In this document: in pieces, positions 5,535 to 5,945 of the stretch | Numbering within the stretch: the first letter of the stretch is position 1 | Layout of the letters: each line of letters begins with the position of its first letter | DNA from: Chloroflexota bacterium | Lineage (GTDB): Bacteria > Chloroflexota > Dehalococcoidia > SM23-28-2 > RBG-16-64-32 | DNA length: 5,945 nt | Reading direction: 5' to 3' | NCBI GenBank assembly: GCA_022560365.1 | Contig: JADFTG010000087.1 | Location: 1-5,945, forward strand | The notes under the pieces: model-generated | The model's database searches: none | What the model was told of the DNA's origin: nothing | The model's input: the letters and a program-made list of their open reading frames with translations, nothing else | Program-made: the position numbers and the translations under genes

Positions 5535-5945
5535 TCAGTTGGGCGTGACCGGTTCCCGTCCATCGCGGACACTGTGGTCAGCGCCCACGATGGGGCGTGC
5601 GAAGCTCACCTCGACATCGCCGTCCCGCACGCGCACTTCGTAGCGATCCAGGCCGCGCGGGCACGGCCCGGCGTAGCAGACGCCGGTCAGGTCGTACGTC
5701 TCGCCGTGGCAGGGGTTCCGGAACCAGCCAGTGTTGCCCATGATCGTGAAGTTCGGCACGAACGGGACTTTGCAGCCGAGGTGCGGGTCAATTGTGCTGA
5801 GCGCCAGGATCTCGCCGGACTCCAGCAGCACGAGGTACACATCGCCCTCGACAAGGAGCGGGTCGTTGACAGCGAGTTCGTCGGCGCGCGCCAGGACGGC
5901 CCATTCGGAGTCGGCTCCGTTGCCCGGCCAGACGATGGCAACGCC
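5535..5945 (-). CDS. 5'-partial Rieske-fold protein lacking both cluster cysteine ligands
   Basis: The frame is open to the right edge, so the 136 visible residues are the C-terminal part; a GTG at 5840 would cut into the domain and is not a credible start. Numbering from the first visible codon, the Rieske pattern is clear: a WAVLARADEL strand (15-24), GDVYLVLLESGEILALS (34-50), box I as DPHLGC (53-58), box II as NPCHGE (77-82), YDLTG (84-88), then GPCPRGLDRYEVRV (93-106). Canonical boxes are CTHLGC and CPCHGS, in which the first Cys and the His of each box bind [2Fe-2S] and the remaining Cys pair forms a disulfide. Here H55, H80, C58 and C79 are kept, but the cluster cysteines are D53 and N77. 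C90 and C95 are extra cysteines in the Pro-loop region. Normal Rieske proteins carry electrons from quinol to cytochrome c; this one probably cannot hold a standard cluster. A membrane anchor may lie off-window. The stop lies 116 nt before the synthetase start on the same strand. Confidence 0.85.
   Translation of the reverse strand, partial: GVAIVWPGNGADSEWAVLARADELAVNDPLLVEGDVYLVLLESGEILALSTIDPHLGCKVPFVPNFTIMGNTGWFRNPCHGETYDLTGVCYAGPCPRGLDRYEVRVRDGDVEVSFARPIVGADHSVRDGREPVTPN

Noticed and set aside
1..5945. CRISPR array, IS element, tRNA/rRNA, toxin-antitoxin or defence genes
   Set aside because: No regularly spaced repeats, transposase, terminal inverted repeats, cloverleaf sequence or small paired genes were found on either strand.

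Overview
The window is high-GC bacterial DNA (roughly 60% or more by eye) with long open antisense frames, as expected at that composition. No marker gene fixes the lineage. A fused membrane iron-sulfur oxidoreductase of the EtfD/Emo type next to an acyl-CoA synthetase, plus an unusual Rieske-fold protein, would fit a menaquinone-using high-GC lineage such as Actinomycetota or Chloroflexota. That assignment is inference.

Layout, left to right. (1) Positions 3-911, + strand: the 3' part of a cysteine-rich, probably exported protein. Its frame is open to the left edge through a 12-base G run, so the true start is probably outside the window. (2) 912-1065: a convergent intergenic gap with a strong perfect-arm hairpin at 941-974. 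(3) 1066-3249, - strand: a 727-residue membrane Fe-S oxidoreductase with a NarI-like membrane region, two [4Fe-4S] motifs and two HdrD/GlpC-type CCG domains. It has its own near-consensus promoter and a good Shine-Dalgarno, which together favour the ATG at 3249 over a TTG at 3288. (4) 3354-3827, - strand: an unrecognised small membrane protein of 157 residues with a very basic N-terminus. (5) 3850-5418, - strand: a 522-residue acyl-CoA synthetase (AMP-forming). (6) 5419-5534: a short gap with a weak hairpin. (7) 5535-5945, - strand: the C-terminal 136 residues of a Rieske-fold protein whose N-terminus is outside the window.

The minus-strand genes read as one functional neighbourhood. The ligase activates a carboxylic acid (probably a fatty acid) to its CoA thioester. 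The Fe-S oxidoreductase is the type that passes electrons from acyl-CoA dehydrogenases, via ETF, into the membrane quinone pool. The window therefore holds the entry step of beta-oxidation and a likely electron exit, but no acyl-CoA dehydrogenase or etfAB. The membrane protein between them may belong to the same process, but nothing in its sequence says how.

The most unusual signal is the Rieske-fold protein. It keeps both cluster histidines and both disulfide cysteines, but the two cluster-binding cysteines are replaced by Asp and Asn. I see no tRNA, rRNA, CRISPR array, insertion sequence or defence cassette.
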